Part shown: one piece after another, positions 45,991-58,216 of the stretch | How the letters are laid out: each line of letters begins with the position of its first letter | Numbering within the stretch: the stretch's first letter is position 1 | NCBI RefSeq assembly: GCF_947179165.1 | Contig: NC_077248.1 | Location: 47,270,232 to 47,334,231 of the forward strand | Direction: 5' to 3' | Length of the DNA stretch: 64,000 nt | DNA from: Solanum dulcamara | Lineage: Eukaryota > Streptophyta > Magnoliopsida > Solanales > Solanaceae | Notes under the pieces: generated by a model | The model's input: only the letters and a program-made list of their open reading frames with translations | Databases searched by the model: none | What the model was told of the DNA's origin: nothing | Made by a program: the position numbers and the translations under genes

Positions 45991-46623
45991 CATAGGTTGC
46001 ATATACATCTAATCCGATTTAGGGATATGAATTCTGAATTTCCCACTCTTGTGTCAGTTTTAGTTGTTAATGAGTTTTTGAAAGTTTTTCCTCATGATCT
46101 CTTAGATATCCCTCCCAAAAAGGAAATAGAATTCTCTTAGATATTCAGCCTATCTCTATTCCTCCTTATCGAATGGCCCTGGCAGAACTTAAGAAGTTAA
46201 AGGATCAGTTAAAAGATTTGTTAAATAGAGGTTTCAATAGATCGAGTATCTCTCCATGAGGTGCTCCGGTTCTCTTTGTTAGAAAGAAAAATGGTTTTCT
46301 CTGCATGTCTATTGACTATCGGCAATTGAACAGGGTTACAATTAAGAATAAGTATTCCATCCCAAAGATTGATGATTTGTTTGAACAACTTCAAGAAGCA
46401 AGTTACTTTTCAAAGATTGATCTCCGATCAAGTTATCATCAACTCTGAGTAAGGGAATGTGACATTACAAATATGGCTTTTAGAAATCTATATGGTCACT
46501 TTAAATTCTTGGTTATGTATTTTGGACTAACGAATGCTCCTGCAACCTTTATGGATTTGATGAGAAGGGTGTTTAAGCAATATTTATATATATTCATTAT
46601 TGTGTTTATTGATGATATTTTGG
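45991..46623 (+). pseudogene. Ty3/gypsy element 2: RT domain, first part
   Basis: In broken frames the sequence reads the linker RDMNSEFPTL, then [66 protein letters not shown] and FIDDIL (46605-46622). Stops include TGA for Trp in the SPWGAP motif. The domain is cut directly after the catalytic FIDDIL box by foreign DNA at 46624. Confidence 0.85.
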
Positions 46624-46960
46624 CCTAGCTACCATGGAAAGCATAGTCAAAAGAGCTTAAAAAGAAGCCATTTTACTCTCGGACCTTACCTTAATAAAGG
46701 AAGAACTTAAGCCTGGGGCCCTTGAGCCACTTGACTATAATGAGAGGAAAAGCTAGAAAGGGTATTTTGGTAGTAAAGAGAGAACCCCGATCAGTAGATA
46801 AAGATGGCCCTAAATTGGTCCTAGTTGCTTTTCGTGGCAGAGTGGAAGAGAGGAGAGGGATTCTCGAACCCACGGTGGGGTCTTCGGCTGGGGTGAAGTG
46901 TAACAAGGTAGCCATAGGGGAACACGTGGCTAGATTGAATCTTTCATGTCTATTTTCAGA
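46624..46960 (+). other. Organelle-derived insert (NUMT) inside RT
   Basis: About 337 bp of GC-richer sequence interrupt RT between the FIDDIL box and the following SEEEHTDHL-like segment, which resumes at 46961. Its right part is the 3' end of plant mitochondrial 18S rRNA. The upstream 245 bp contain no rRNA I recognise but may be mitochondrial too. There is no clear TSD, and roughly ten bases of the RT target are missing. This fits capture of organelle DNA during double-strand break repair. Confidence 0.7.
46869..46941 (+). pseudogene. rrn18: 3' end fragment of mitochondrial 18S rRNA gene
   Basis: CCACGGTGGGGTCTTCGGCT, then GGGGTGAAG, GTAACAAGGTAGCC, AGGGGAAC and GGCTAGATTGAATC reproduce the conserved 3' terminus of plant mitochondrial small-subunit rRNA. 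A few changes (a missing C in GTCGTAACAAG, CACG for CCTG) show it is a decayed nuclear copy of only about 73 bp. Confidence 0.8.
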
Positions 46961-47174
46961 GTGAAGAAGAGCATACCGATCATTTGAGGATTGTGTTGCA
47001 AGTACTCAAGGACCGTGAATTGTTTTCTAAGTTTAGTAAGTGTAAATTTTGGTTGAGGTCAATTGTATTTCTTGGACATATTTTCTCCGATGAACGTATT
47101 ATCGTGGATCCAAAGAAAACCAAAGCGGTAAAGAATTGACTTAGACCTTTGTCTCCTCTGACATTCAAAGTTTC
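46961..47174 (+). pseudogene. Ty3/gypsy element 2: RT domain, second part
   Basis: Continues RT after the foreign insert: EEHTDHLRIVLQVLKDRELF, then FSKFSKCKFWLRSIVFLGH and DPKKTKAV, with a TGA soon after. These are the thumb-side RT segments that follow FIDDIL in element 1 (3636-3880). Confidence 0.8.
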
Positions 47175-48004
47175 TTGGACTTAGCCTGTTATTATAGATG
47201 GTTTGTGGAAGGTTTCTCTTCTATTGCATCTCCCTTGACTACTTTGACTCAAAGGAAGGTGAAATTAAAATGGTTTGAAGCATGTGATAAAAGTTTCCAA
47301 GAGTTGAAATATAGGCTTACTTTTACTCCAGTGTTGACTTTATTAAAAGGTTCTGGTGGGTTTGTTATTTATTGTGATACTTCAAGGATTTTTCTTGGTT
47401 ATGTGCTGATGCAAAATAGTAAGGTGATAGACTATTCTTGTAGGCAACTTAATGTGCATTAAAAGAACGCTCCGACTCATGACATGGAGTTAGCTAGTTT
47501 TTGCTTTGAATATTTGGAGACACAGTCTCTATTCTCTCCATATTGATGTATTCACCAACCATAAGAGTTTACAATATATGTTCAACCAAATGGATTTGAA
47601 CCTTTGACAAAGAAGATGGATTGAATTATTGAAGGATTATGACATGAGTGTGTTATTCCATCCGAGTAAAGTGAATATGGTTGCCGATTCTATTAGTAGG
47701 TTGTCCATGAATAGTTTTACCCATATTAAGGATTCAAAGAAACAGTTATTTTGTGATGTTCATATATTAACTTGTTTGGGTGTTTGATTGGTTGATTCTG
47801 AGGATAGTGGTATTGTTTTCCAAAATGGTCCTAATCATCTCTTGTGGCGGATGTTAAGTCTAGGAAAGATAATGATCCTACCTTGATGGAGTTGAAGAAA
47901 ACGGTTGCCAAAAAAACCATTGAGGCTTTTTCCCAAGAGGGAGATGGTGTATTGAGATATCAAGACCAATTTTGTGTTTTCGATATTGATGACTTAAGGG
48001 ATAT
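47175..48004 (+). pseudogene. Ty3/gypsy element 2: RNase H and start of integrase
   Basis: The 95-codon frame 47175-47462 reads [38 protein letters not shown] (first RNase H Asp) and YSCRQLNVH. Broken frames continue with HKSLQYMF and ADSISRLS to the linker before the integrase zinc finger (RYQDQFCVFD, near 47955). The element is cut at 48004 by the start of an antisense LTR, so the integrase core, chromodomain and 3' LTR are missing. Confidence 0.8.
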
Positions 48005-50095
48005 TGTCATGACCCAAGCCTAGATCCTAGAAGCAACACAGCGAATGAGATACCCGGAGGTACCTTACCCAAGCCTCTTAGTATTCATTTAGAATTTCAT
48101 AGGTAATGACATTAAATAATAATAAACAGAAATAAAAAGGAAAACAGGACTAAGAGAAACATCATAGAATAAGTGTCAATAACAACCTCAAATCATTATC
48201 CATTCATCCAACAATACCTCTACATATTTAGACTTGGCGGAAGCTAAGACATTTCTCTAGCTCACCCTCAACAAAAATAGAAATAAATACCATAAAACGT
48301 ATCCAAAATTCTTTACATAACAAAGCTAGAAAAATAAGGAATATTGTTCACGAAACATGGAAACTCACCAAAAGTAGTAGCCTTCAGCGGATCTAACTAG
48401 CCACATGGAGGTGAGTGTGGAGTAACGCCAGTCCCTACATGGTGATATAATATAGGCAATAGAGTATGCGTTAGTACTTTGAATGTACTAAGTATGTAGG
48501 TATGCATGAACATTGGAGAAATATTAGAACATTATATAGTATAAAGCATAATGCAATGCATGCATGATCAATCAAGTAAATAGCATTTGAAATATTTATT
48601 TGTAGGAAGATGATCATAACCTACATTTAAGACCATGCGATCTATTACATGGAATCCAATGGAATCCCCACATTAGAAGAGGGGAGACTACTTGCGAAGG
48701 TACAACTCTGTCAAATTTTATTATTTCTTTAACTTTAACTTTAAGGGCTTTTGTGGATCCACTAGCCTAAATATCCTTCAAGGGCCCCTATGGTGGCACA
48801 TAGTTAATGTAACAACCCCTTAGGTTGAGTTTCCATTTACATGGTATATTCCGTGCTAGGTCAAATCCCACAAAATAGAATTTAAATATCATAATAACCT
48901 AAGCATTCATATAACTTTAGATATTAAATCATTATTCGATAGTATAGCTCATTAAAACCTTTCATTTAATTCAAGTATGCAAGAATTTTCTTGATTATAT
49001 AAGAATCCTTCATTCATATCATTTCATCATTCTTCATGTCATAAGACTCCCTTTTATCAAAATATTTACTTTCATAAGCTTTCATTTGGAGTAAAAGCTT
49101 TCATTTCAAACTTTATTGAAACATAATAGAGTTTGGTGGGTTTTATGCAGTTCAAACTTCAAATCATTAACATTAACCCACATACATGAGAGTAATTGAG
49201 TGCCTTAATTAAAATATCTTTAAAATAACCTACCATATACACTTTAAAACTACTTCCATGCCTTCATATAAGGAACTTGACAAATCATCCATTTCATGAA
49301 ATTGGGAGTCAAAATATATCAATATTGATGAATAGACTTCAAATAGACAATAATCTATGCATTTGGAATCATCATGTAAAAATCCATAGGATGTCATCAT
49401 TTAAAATTAAAATACGAAGTTGAGAAAACATTTGGGTTCCATGGGTGGAAAAACCCATGGATGAGACCCACATGCCTTGGGGAATAAGTCCCTAATGCAA
49501 TGCTTGAAAATGGAGACTTAAAGATCTTGGATGGAACCCTAGCTTTTTCTTTAGTTGAATAAGACTTTGAGAGAAGCTTTGGGAGTGCAGGGTTTTGTGA
49601 ATTTGGGACTTAGTGTGAGAATGAGAGTTTAGGAATACTTAAGGTAGTCAATAGTTGAGAACCTGGTACCAAAAACGTCCACATATATTAAGGAACTTAT
49701 AGGAAAATACCAAACAACACCTCATAAAATCTCATCGGAAGACCCTACGAATCAGTCTTATGAGTCATCAGAATGTTTACAGGTTGTAGACCTAATTCGT
49801 CCTGGAAACCCTTGAAAAAAGCTGAAAAAATGAGCCTCTAATATTTGTGTACGACTCGTGTTTGTGAGTCGTAACTATTTCTATGATTGTAGTTTTTTCC
49901 TATGAGTAGTAACTTTGACTCATAAAATCAGTTCCTAACTTCATCGATTTTCCAACTGCAATATAATTCCTACGAGCCAAGCCTATGACCCGTAGAAGTC
50001 CCTACGACTCGTAGGCCAAGTCGTAAACTTTGGGACAGTCCATTTCTCTTAAAATATTTCCTTCATTTTGACTTTTCAACTTTTGGGGTCTTACA
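48005..50095 (-). repeat. Antisense gypsy LTR (left arm of head-to-head pair)
   Basis: On the minus strand it starts TGTAAGACCCCAAAAG (50095), after its own PPT-like GGGGAGATAT, and ends CTTGGGTCATGACA (48005). Length is 2,091 bp. It belongs to the same superfamily as the LTRs of element 1, with ACTCGTAG-rich patches. No internal region follows on its right beyond the PPT. Confidence 0.75.
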
Positions 50096-50157
50096 ATATC
50101 TCCCCATTGGGAACACTCCGCTATACCTGAGGATGAATGTTACCAAGGGGAAAATAT
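50096..50157. other. Junction of two oppositely oriented polypurine tracts
   Basis: Only 62 bp separate two LTR starts facing away from each other. The left part is the reverse of a PPT context (ATATCTCCCCATTGGGAACA) and the right part is a PPT context in plus orientation (ATGTTACCAAGGGGAAAATA). Each piece is the last few dozen bases of a retroelement interior. Confidence 0.8.
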
Positions 50158-50622
50158 TGTAAGACCCCAAAAGTCAAATAGTTGACAAATAGAGTATAAA
50201 ATGGAAATCACAGAAAAAACTGCACCAGTTGATGATCACGAGACCCATCACGAGCGTACTCAGCTTCATGACCCATGGAAAGGGACTGTGTAAGTGAAAA
50301 GAATCAAGAAAATTAAGGGGAAGGGTCTACGGAGGGCTCTACGGCCCATGGTACATATCATGGGCCGTGAAGCCATTTGTGAACTTGACCCCAAAGACTC
50401 CTTTAGTTGGGAGGCGACCACGACAGGCTCTATGGACCATGGTGGCCTTTGTGGAAGTCTACTCATCTAATTCCAATTTCCCCTCTAGTTCATGACCATC
50501 ACCATGAGCGGTGGTGAGCTTAACAAGCCGTGGTCCCTTTTTGTAGGTACCTGATTCAGTTATTTCTATGGGATCTTTTTGTCTTTTCCCTATTGACTGA
50601 TTAATGTATTTGGACAATTTTT
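50158..50622 (+). repeat. Sense gypsy LTR (right arm), first part
   Basis: It starts TGTAAGACCCCAAAAG after the plus-strand PPT. It is interrupted at 50622 by a solo LTR and continues at 52767. Confidence 0.75.
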
Positions 50623-52761
50623 TGTAAGACCCCATAAAATAAAAGGTCGAGGTGAGGAAGATAATTAGAAATTTAGCTAAGGCAAGTGAGAGTCTACGAG
50701 CCATATTATGACTCGTAGAAGGGAGTCGTAGTGTAGGACTTGAACCCTGCAAACTGCTAATCCTCAGGACTTCATCTACGACTCAACAAGATGGGTCATA
50801 GAGAAGTTTACGACTTGTAGAAGTGAGTTGTGATGAAACTTCAGAGACTATCTAACTTACAGTTTTTCAGACTTGCAAGATGAGTCATTTTGATAAGGAC
50901 AATGACAAGTCTTAAACATAACTCGTAAAGGAACTTCAGAGGCTTGATTTTTCAGGATTTTCTAAAACCTGCAGGACGGTCATAATGACGACTCATCACA
51001 ATTCCTACGATTTGTAGAAGTGCATCCGTAGGGTCAAATTTAGGGCATTTAATGAAGGGTATTTTGGTATTTTTCCTACATTCTAATAATGTATGTGGAC
51101 GTATTTAAGGACTAGATTCATTACGAATTGTATCCTAAATACTCCTAAACTCTTTTATTCCCTGATTATTCCCCAAATAAATTCTAGACTTCTCTCCCAA
51201 GGTTCCTGAAGAGTTCATCAAGCTTTGATTAGGGTTTCTTCAAGATAAAGTCTCCTTTCTCAAATTCAAGTCCAATTTCAATCAAGGTATGTGTAGATTG
51301 ATTCATGAGTCTCTTCCACTCATGGAGTCCAAGGTTTACTTCAAAAATCTTATAAAATGTCATTATTTTAAACTTTAATTTTTATGAATTGTGTTGGGCT
51401 GATTCAATTTCATTTTTAATCATTATTAATGATTATTATAAGTATGTTTCTACGTAAATTATATGATTTTGAGTTGATTTATGAATGCCCATGCATGGAG
51501 CTATTTTCTATGATAAATTATATGAAATATGATTATAGAATTCAATATTTTCAAAGTATCCTTATGGTTTTCAATCAAATTGATTGTGTATATGAGTTTC
51601 ACTCTAATTTCAAGTATGAATTATGATCATGAATTACAAGTATGAATTATGATCATGAATTACAAGTACGTTCAAGTTATGATTTTTATACAAGAATGAA
51701 GATAGGTGACTTAGGGCCCTATGTGGTGATCTAGGACTTTATGCTATGAATTATGCAAGTATAATATTTTAATGATGAAAGGCCAATACTCACATTGCAA
51801 TTATGTTATGAATGAGCTATTCTACGAGTTATGAAATCTATGTACATGTTATGATATATGCTAAGTATATTACTATGTTATGTATTTTATGGGATTTGAC
51901 TTAGCACCGAGTGGACTTGAGGTGGGGCCCTACCAAAAGACTTTATAGCATCCTCATGTCTCTTAAACTACGTGCCACCATAGGTTGCCTTTATGGCTTA
52001 GCTGGTGAATCCACATATAGCATATGTATATGATCTGCCTAGCAGGGTAGAGTCTACCTTGGCAAGTAGATTCCCCTTTTTTTATTGTAGGAGGAGACAA
52101 TAGGATTCCATGTTATAGTGCACATGATCTTATTGTCGGTTATGGTTCCTATCCTACATATGTAAATGATTATTATTTTATCTTATGATTTTTCAACTAA
52201 GTCTTTTAAATGCTTTGATCATTATGGTATTCCTCACATCTTTACTTATCCTATTTACCATGTACGCTCTTGATCATTGCATCCTATGATTTATATTACA
52301 TGCCATGCCCACATACTTAGTACATTCAAATATACTAACACATATTATTGCCTGGATTGTCTCATAATGTAGTGGTTGATGTCGAGGATCATATCCATCT
52401 ACGTGGCTAGTAAAGCTCTATTATCAACAGAGTTGTGGTAAGTCCTCATCTATTGAGGACTAGTTATAAGATGTTGATTTCTTACTTCCAAAGACATTTA
52501 TTTCTTTTATGATTTGGAGGTGAGGTAGAGATATGTCTTAGCCCCCGCCCATGTTCATGTTTAGAGGCATTAGTTGGATAAATTTTTGAGTCTATGTTGC
52601 CAAGTTACATTCTTCTTTATGAACCATGCTTAAGACTCTCTTATGATATTTCTGCATTTAATTTACCTTATACGTGCTTTATGATATATCAAGAGTATTG
52701 GTTGGAGTAATTGGGGTTTCGATCGCCATGTTACGACTAGGTCCTAGGTTGGGTCATGGCA
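50623..52761 (+). repeat. Solo LTR of the element 1 family, TSD TTTTT
   Basis: It begins TGTAAGACCCC and ends GGGTCATGGCA. It is homologous to 6178-8884 over its length. TTTTT precedes it (50618-50622) and follows it (52762-52766), as expected for an LTR element reduced to one LTR. A 26-bp tandem duplication lies at 51611-51662. Confidence 0.8.
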
Positions 52762-52766
52762 TTTTT

Positions 52767-54425
52767 AGGAATTTATCCTATTTCTATCAAATATCCTAAA
52801 CCCTCCTAACTCCCTGATTCTCACCCTAACACCCAAATCAAAAAATCTTTTCTCCAAATCTCTCTCCCAAGGGTCTTCTTATTTCTCAAGCAAATTCCAA
52901 GAGAAATCAAAGTTAAGTATCCAATTCAAGTGAAATATAGAGCTTCTAAAGTATAAGGTATGTGGGAATATTCATGGATCTTTTTATCCATGGAGTTCCA
53001 AGTTTTTATCTAAATTCTCTTTATGAATTCTTCTTCTAAGCCTCATTTTCATAAAATTATATTGGGTCTTCTCAATTATGATATATTTCAAAGTTATTGA
53101 TCTAATTATGCACAATTCATAATACATTGAATGATTTCAAGTTGATTTTCATTGATCCATGCCATATGCTATTGTAAAGTATGTTTTTAAGGAGTTATGA
53201 TAATGATTTATAAAGGATTTCTATGAATAAACTATGAATGCTTATCAAGGCTTAATAATGACTCATGAACAGTAATAAATGATACTGAACTATGAACTCA
53301 ATGATGTTTCAAGCAAAGTATTAAGGTTGTGATGAATATTTCCTTACACACTCATGTTAAAGAGCTGAAAGACTTTTCTCACCAACTCACAGATTCTTAT
53401 GAATCAATCATGTGAATGAGCTACTCTTATGATTATTTTATAATAAGGATTGATAGCTATTATTGTCTTTCCTAATAATTCTAATGACTATGATTTGTGA
53501 GTTTCCATTGGGATAATGACTAAGCACTAAGAAGACTTTAAAGTGGGTTTCATTTTGGTAACCAAAGTAGATACCCAAGGGGATCCTAGTAGTAACCATT
53601 AGTCTCTAACTATGTTGCCCACATAGGTTTCTTATGTCGATATTTTCTATCTAGTGGATCTACATATAGTTCATTATGTTATGATGTTCTCACGGAGTGT
53701 ATCTTGACAAAGTAGCCTCTTTCTTCTCGATGTGGGAGTTACATCAGATTCCATGTTATAGCTTGCATAGTCTTATATATTGGTTAAAGGTCCTATCCCA
53801 CACCAATCTATACAAAAAGGTACAAGTTCTCTTAATGATGTTTGATTCATTGACCACATGATTATGATATTTAATATTGTCAATGTTTTACCCATGTTTT
53901 AAGATATTGGTCATGCATCCCACGTTCATATTGATTATATCCTATTTTCATTGTTTATCCATAATTCTCACATACTTAGTGCATTCCATGTACTAATGCA
54001 TATTTTTTCCTATATTGTATCATAATATAGGGTCGTACGATCATAACACACCTTTCACTCATGGCTAGAGTTGAGCCTTATTTTCCTATTGTTGGTGAGC
54101 CATCATGATTCAAGGACAAGACTTTATATTTTCATTGCTTCTTATGAATTTTTCATCGCATATATTAGGTGAGATAGGAGCTTTTCCGATGCCCCCATTT
54201 AGACTTGTAGAGACATGTTGGATGTGATGGAGTTTATGTTGTCTTTCCATTTCGAGTTTGAGACTTATTCTCTTTTATTGAGACTTTATTTCTACTTCTA
54301 TGTTTAAGTCTTATTTCTTTATTTACCTTATGTATGCTCATGAATGATATGTCAAGAGGCTTTGATGGAGTCCTCTGGGATTTAGATCATGGTGTCACAC
54401 CTAGAGTTTATCTTGGGTTGTGATA
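52767..54425 (+). repeat. Sense gypsy LTR (right arm), second part
   Basis: Continues the LTR begun at 50158 with AGGAATTTATCCTATTTC and a leader-like region, and contains the family phrase CACATACTTAGTGCATTCCA. It ends near CTTGGGTTGTGATA, a degraded form of TTGGGTCGTGACA. Combined length with the first part is about 2.1 kb. Confidence 0.65.
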
Positions 54426-56029
54426 TGTCGTTTGGACCACAAATGAGTTCTGGGGGTCCATTTGAAGTTTGTAGCTCAAATTATTGATGCAAGCCTCTAA
54501 TGCCATGCCTTTTTCAACCCTTGTCTACTTTTGTGGTGGTTGCTTTAGCGATCAAGGGGTCACTTTATAAGAGGCATCATGGGAGTAGAGGTTCTTTAGC
54601 GACTGGACCATTTCTTTAGCTACCTGTTTGCTTCTGTAGCGAGAGGCGCCTAGTGAGATTTGGTCACTTTAGTGACCATTTGATGTCTAAAGAGATCGCC
54701 GTTTAGTGACCATTGGTTTGCTTTTGTAGGTGTCACTGGGAATTACATTCTCTTTCTTTGCCTTCTTCCTAAAAAGAAACCCATTTGCAGAGGAGCTCGA
54801 GCAAGGGTGTCTTTTCTTATTTCTGGACCAATTCTTGTGATTCAAAGGTAAAATCTTTCCTCTTCATTTCCCAGCATGATTCTAGCTTTATTCTCTTAAT
54901 TCGATTCCATTTTTGGTCTAAATTCTCTTGATTTCAAAGTCTTTAAAGTAAGGTATTTAGATCATTTGAGGTCCAAATTGGATTCCATTTCACCAAAATT
55001 TTGGGTATGTGATCCTCACTTCGAAAAGAATATAATAAAATTTTTAGTTTTGTAATTCTGTAAAGTTGTTCGAGGGTTAATTTTTGATCCGATTTCCATT
55101 TAATTTTTGTAACTGTGTTATGGGTATCATTCGTGTTGTTGTAATGTGTAGTTGATGTTGTTGATAGTATCAAGGCATTTGGAGAATGTGGAGAAGAGAT
55201 GGTTGGCTCATGGATAGTTCAAGTTGCAGTTCGTACTCAAGGTAGGCTACATGTCTACTTTCTTGATTGAGCTTTCTAGATAATGTTTAGTATGAATTGC
55301 ACGTGATCTAGGTTAGTATTTTTCAAGTACTAGAGCTGCTTTCTTTTATTCTATATTATCTTGACTCTCGATTTAACCATAGACTAGTAGTCTCGTGAAA
55401 TCCTTAATGTAGGAGTGTGGCCTTATTGTGGTATAGTTAGTATGATTGTCCTTATTAGGATTGACACTTGATGGCCATATGTTAGGATTGGACCTTAGAT
55501 GCCTTAGTATGTGCTTATTTGCTCATGCAGCTAGGTATGACTTCTAGTAAGGCTTATTTTAGATGGTGTACCTTTTTCTAGTGCCTGAGACCTTACTGGC
55601 TTAACACAGCCATAGGTTGGCTTATGTATGATCGGTTGTGAGCTAAAGTGGCATGTCTTGGGCAAGGCATCATTCCTTGAGTTATTTCTACTCCTATTTG
55701 TTCTGCTTCCTGTTTCCTTTATTTTATGTGGTAGGCTTGTTGTTTTATATTGAACTGCTGTTTTATTAGGCCCGAGGCTCCGTTCAAGGAGAATTTAGAT
55801 CTGAAGTTAGTTCCCTCCTCCTAGGTAGAGTGGTCGGATTAGTATCATGTATCTGATTGCGTGTGCCTTATTTGGATACTAGTGATGACATGCATTGTAT
55901 TGATTGAGAATTTTTCACATGTTTTGTGGTACGATCCCTATTCGTACATTAGATTTTCATCACTATTTTTGAGAAAACATATTCTCACACTTTTAACTAT
56001 TTTAAATTGGTTTTAACAAGAGTCGTACC
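54426..56029 (+). repeat. LTR of gypsy element 3, first part
   Basis: A third LTR type, marked by repeated TTTAGTGACC/TTTAGCGAC words at 54540-54720. It continues after the solo LTR insertion at 58217. Its true left end is probably lost at the junction with the preceding LTR. Confidence 0.6.
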
Positions 56030-58216
56030 GCTTGGTGTAATTTGATTCTCTGATTTTTGAGGCTTATGAGGCGTAGTCGTAACATGGTGATCAAAACCCC
56101 AAAGGGACTAGTCATTACATGGTGATCAAAACCCCAAAGGGCTCCAACCAAGGATCTTGTATATATCATAAGCATACATAAGGTAAAGTAAAGCGGAAAC
56201 ATCATAAGAGAGTCTAAACCATAAATAGAAATTGAAGAATATCACATGAAAACATAAACTTGAAACATTTGTCCAACTAGATGCCTTTACTCATGAGTAT
56301 GGGTGGGGGCTAAGACGTATCCCTATCTCACCCTCAATATAAAGCATAACAAAAGTCTTTCAAAACAATAACCAACTCGATTACTAGTCCCCGATAAATG
56401 AAGACTCACTACAAACACCGCCGGATAAGATAGCTTAACTAGTCACGTGGATGGATATGATCTTCAATCTCAACCCCTACATTATGAGACAATGTAGGAA
56501 AAAAGTATGCATTAGTACGTTGGAATGTACTAAGTATGAAGGCATGACATGCAACATAAATTATGGGATGCAATGGTCAAGTAAAATACATGATAAGATG
56601 AGATAAGTAGTCATGAGAAAATCATATTTACCAAAACATTTAAAAAGTATAATTTAAATCATGACATACATAAGAGATCATACGTATTAGGGATAAGAAC
56701 CATAACCGACAATAAGACCATGTGAGCTATATAATGGAATCCCGTGTCTCCTCATACAATGAAGAAAAGGGGAATCTACTTGCCAAGGTAGACTCTACAT
56801 GCCTAATTGGATCCACTAAGTGGATATGTGAACCAGGTATTCACCCCTAGTTCTTAGACTCGGATACTCACCTTCAAGCCTTGATATTATGGGTACTCAC
56901 CTCTTAGAGATTTGGGTATTCGCCTCTAATCCCTTTGTACCTATGGTGGCACATAGTTCTGGGATAAGAGACTTAATATAAGGACCCCATATTTTGAGTC
57001 CCCACCTCAAGTCCACTCGGCACTAAGTAAAATCCCACGGAATACATGCATAGTGTAGAATCATAATTTCAAATATCATAGTCATTATCATAGGTTTGAA
57101 ATCATAGAGTATCTCATTTTCATAACATAAGTGCAATGCGAGTATTGTCCTTCCACATTACAAATCATACGTACATATTTCATATCATTAGGCCTTAAGG
57201 CACCACATTGGGCCCTAAGTCACCCTTTCCATAATTTTCATGAAAAATCATAATTCGAAACATACTTATAGTCCAGGATCATAATTGAAATACATAATCA
57301 TAATTCATACTTAGAAGTTTGGGTAAAACATGAATGCATGATCAATTGACTTAAAAATCATGAATTTGACTTAAAAGCATGCATGATCATATACTTTCTA
57401 TCATCCCATACATAATTCATAAGATAATATCTTTGTAAAGTATAATTGAGAATACACATAATTAATATCATGAACCCTAGAGATCAATATAGGAGAATTC
57501 ATGGAAAAACTCTTCAATTAAATGCAATAACCATTAATTTTTATCAAAATAGTCTCATAATTATAATTTGAATCATAATTCACGCAATTGGACTAGAGAT
57601 CCTAAAACACATAAAATACCATACTTTAATTTGATAGAAAACTTGAGAAATTGATTGAGCTACATGGATGAAAGACTCCATGAATCAATATCCACATACC
57701 TTAAGGGAGAAAACCAAATAATTTGGAAGAACTTGGGAGTTTTGAGGGAGAGCTTGTGTGAATTTACTTGAACTCTTCAATGGAGTCCTTGAGAGTCTTT
57801 TGTAGAGAGAGAAATATTTGAGTAGGTGAATTGTAGAAGAATGAAAAGAATCAGAGGTTTACGTTAATTTATAAGGCTGAATTAGGTCCTAAAAATGTCA
57901 AGGTTAATTAACTAACAATTAAGAAAAAGTCTAAAGTGCCCTTAGTTAAAATAAAAAAAATTGGACAAAAACCATCGCCAGGTACGCGATGCAGACTTGG
58001 TGCAAACTTTTCTGCTTTTTGTAGTTTCCTTAAAAAAACTATCTTTTGATATACGGGTCCTAAAAATCCACCAAAACCACTTTTCCGCAGGTTTTGACCT
58101 CCTGATTGATATTCCAAACTCGGATTTGCCAAAATAATTAAGGATAGTGCATTACATGAGCGACCTATTTCTAAGGCATTATTAAGGCACTTGTGAGCAT
58201 TTTGAGGAATGTTACA
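56030..58216 (-). repeat. Antisense solo LTR, TSD GTACC
   Basis: On the minus strand it starts TGTAACATTCCTC (58216) and ends near 56030. GTACC flanks it on both sides (56025-56029 and 58217-58221). A 25-bp word, beginning ACATGGTGATCAAAACCCCA, occurs twice at 56082 and 56117. There is no coding sequence, so it is a solo LTR. Confidence 0.75.

Noticed and set aside
48000..54426. GATAT at 48000-48004 and again at 54422-54426, looking like a TSD around the head-to-head LTR pair
   Set aside because: The right LTR aligns four bases further than this allows (to GATA at 54425), and the flanks do not rejoin into one sequence: pol on the left, an unrelated LTR on the right. A chance 5-bp match is more likely.
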